From an uncultured Bacteroidales bacterium (GTDB taxonomy: Bacteria > Bacteroidota > Bacteroidia > Bacteroidales > Tenuifilaceae): a DNA stretch of 13,488 nt. How positions within the stretch are numbered: position 1 is the first letter of the stretch; each line of letters starts with the position of its first letter. The position numbers and the translations under genes are program-made. The notes under the pieces were generated by a model. It was not told where the DNA came from and made no database searches. It was given only the letters and a program-made list of their open reading frames with translations. This document shows, one piece after another, positions 13,018 to 13,488 of this stretch. The stretch is from contig CALGIR010000075.1 of NCBI GenBank assembly GCA_937915475.1, forward strand, positions 1 to 13,488. The letters are read 5' to 3'.

Positions 13018-13488
13018 CTATTCCTTTTCTGGTTTTGCCCTAAGCGACTCCCAAATTAAGTAAGCACATAGAAGTAGGAACATACCTAGTCCAAGAATCT
13101 GAGCTGAGTTGGATTCAAACCACTCATTATTAACAAAGTTAATACCTCCAAACTTAAGCATTGCACTAATAACGCCCATTAAAGCTCCCCCAGCAATAAA
13201 CCCTGATGCGATTAGCGTACCACGCTCGCGGCGAGATTGATTAAGTTTTGCGTCCTTGCTACGAGTAGCAACAATGTGAGCAATAATTCCACCTATAAGT
13301 AAAGGTGTGTTAAGCTGAAGTGGTATAAACATACCCAATGCAAAGGCTAATGCGGGAACATTAATCATGGTAAGGATTAACGAAAGCATTGCGCCTGCGC
13401 CGTAAAGTAGCCAAGGTGCTGGTTTCCCGCTCATCATAGGTTCAATTACAGCAGCCATAGCGTTTGCCTGAGGGGCAACCAATGCACC
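13018..13488 (-). CDS. OPT family oligopeptide transporter, C-terminal part (cut by window edge)
   Basis: The last 156 residues of a membrane transporter; the frame stays open to the right edge, so the start lies outside. Predicted membrane segments include a PWLLYGAGAMLSLIL helix, LAFALGMFIPLQLNTPLLIGG with the conserved Pro and Gly residues of the OPT family, a Gly-rich segment IASGFIAGGALMGVISAM, and a final helix ILGLGMFLLLCAYLIW. A PQANAMAAV segment near the edge is also typical of prokaryotic OPT proteins. Members import small peptides or, in some cases, metal chelates. The pepT gene 95 bp downstream favours peptides. The TTG at 13482 is not a credible start because the conserved sequence continues upstream. 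Confidence 0.85.
   Translation of the reverse strand, partial: GALVAPQANAMAAVIEPMMSGKPAPWLLYGAGAMLSLILTMINVPALAFALGMFIPLQLNTPLLIGGIIAHIVATRSKDAKLNQSRRERGTLIASGFIAGGALMGVISAMLKFGGINFVNNEWFESNSAQILGLGMFLLLCAYLIWESLRAKPEKE

Noticed and set aside
1..13488. CRISPR arrays, tRNA, rRNA, insertion sequences
   Set aside because: No regularly spaced repeats, tRNA-like cloverleaf, rRNA segments or transposase frames were seen.

Overview
The window reads as a chromosomal stretch of an anaerobic member of the Bacteroidota, probably Bacteroidales-like. The pointers are a Bacteroidota-type promoter (-7 element matching TAnnTTTG), a DUF4465 lipoprotein with an LSSC lipobox, AT-rich intergenic DNA, few Shine-Dalgarno sites, and many oxygen-sensitive protein families. 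Every gene lies on the minus strand, so transcription runs from high to low coordinates. The genus cannot be named from this sequence.

Right end (13488 to 9905): the C-terminal part of an OPT-family peptide transporter, then a complete peptidase T. Together they suggest uptake and cleavage of small peptides. A rho-independent-type terminator closes this unit. Next comes a 564-residue protein that joins two membrane modules to a THEP1-type P-loop NTPase.

Middle (9904 to 8457): a lone DUF4465 lipoprotein gene with about 310 bp of empty DNA upstream and about 410 bp downstream. The downstream stretch holds a near-perfect long hairpin and, next to the following gene, a promoter overlapped by an operator with three half-sites.

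Main block (8456 to 2682): a tight minus-strand gene train. In order it encodes a DUF134 regulator with added zinc ribbons, a NifX/ORP-like protein, two small DUF5320-type proteins (one of 59 residues), a hairpin, a second NifX/ORP-like protein with a His/Cys tail, an ARMT1-like (DUF89) metal phosphatase, a CGGC-domain protein, two MinD-type ATPases each carrying an inserted 2x[4Fe-4S] ferredoxin, and a radical SAM protein. No nitrogenase genes are present. The closest characterised relative of the MinD-ferredoxin plus NifX-like combination is the orange protein (ORP) complex of Desulfovibrio. I read this block as a self-regulated, anaerobe-specific module for metal or Fe-S cofactor handling whose product is unknown. 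It is the best candidate here for an undescribed system.

Left block (2609 to 152): peptide deformylase, a DUF4405 membrane protein with four His residues as candidate heme ligands, a DUF169 protein, and a CobO-type corrinoid adenosyltransferase, with spacings of -4 to +13 bp. It may be an extension of the main block or a separate unit after a 72-bp gap. The last 151 bp hold palindromic, more GC-rich non-coding DNA.
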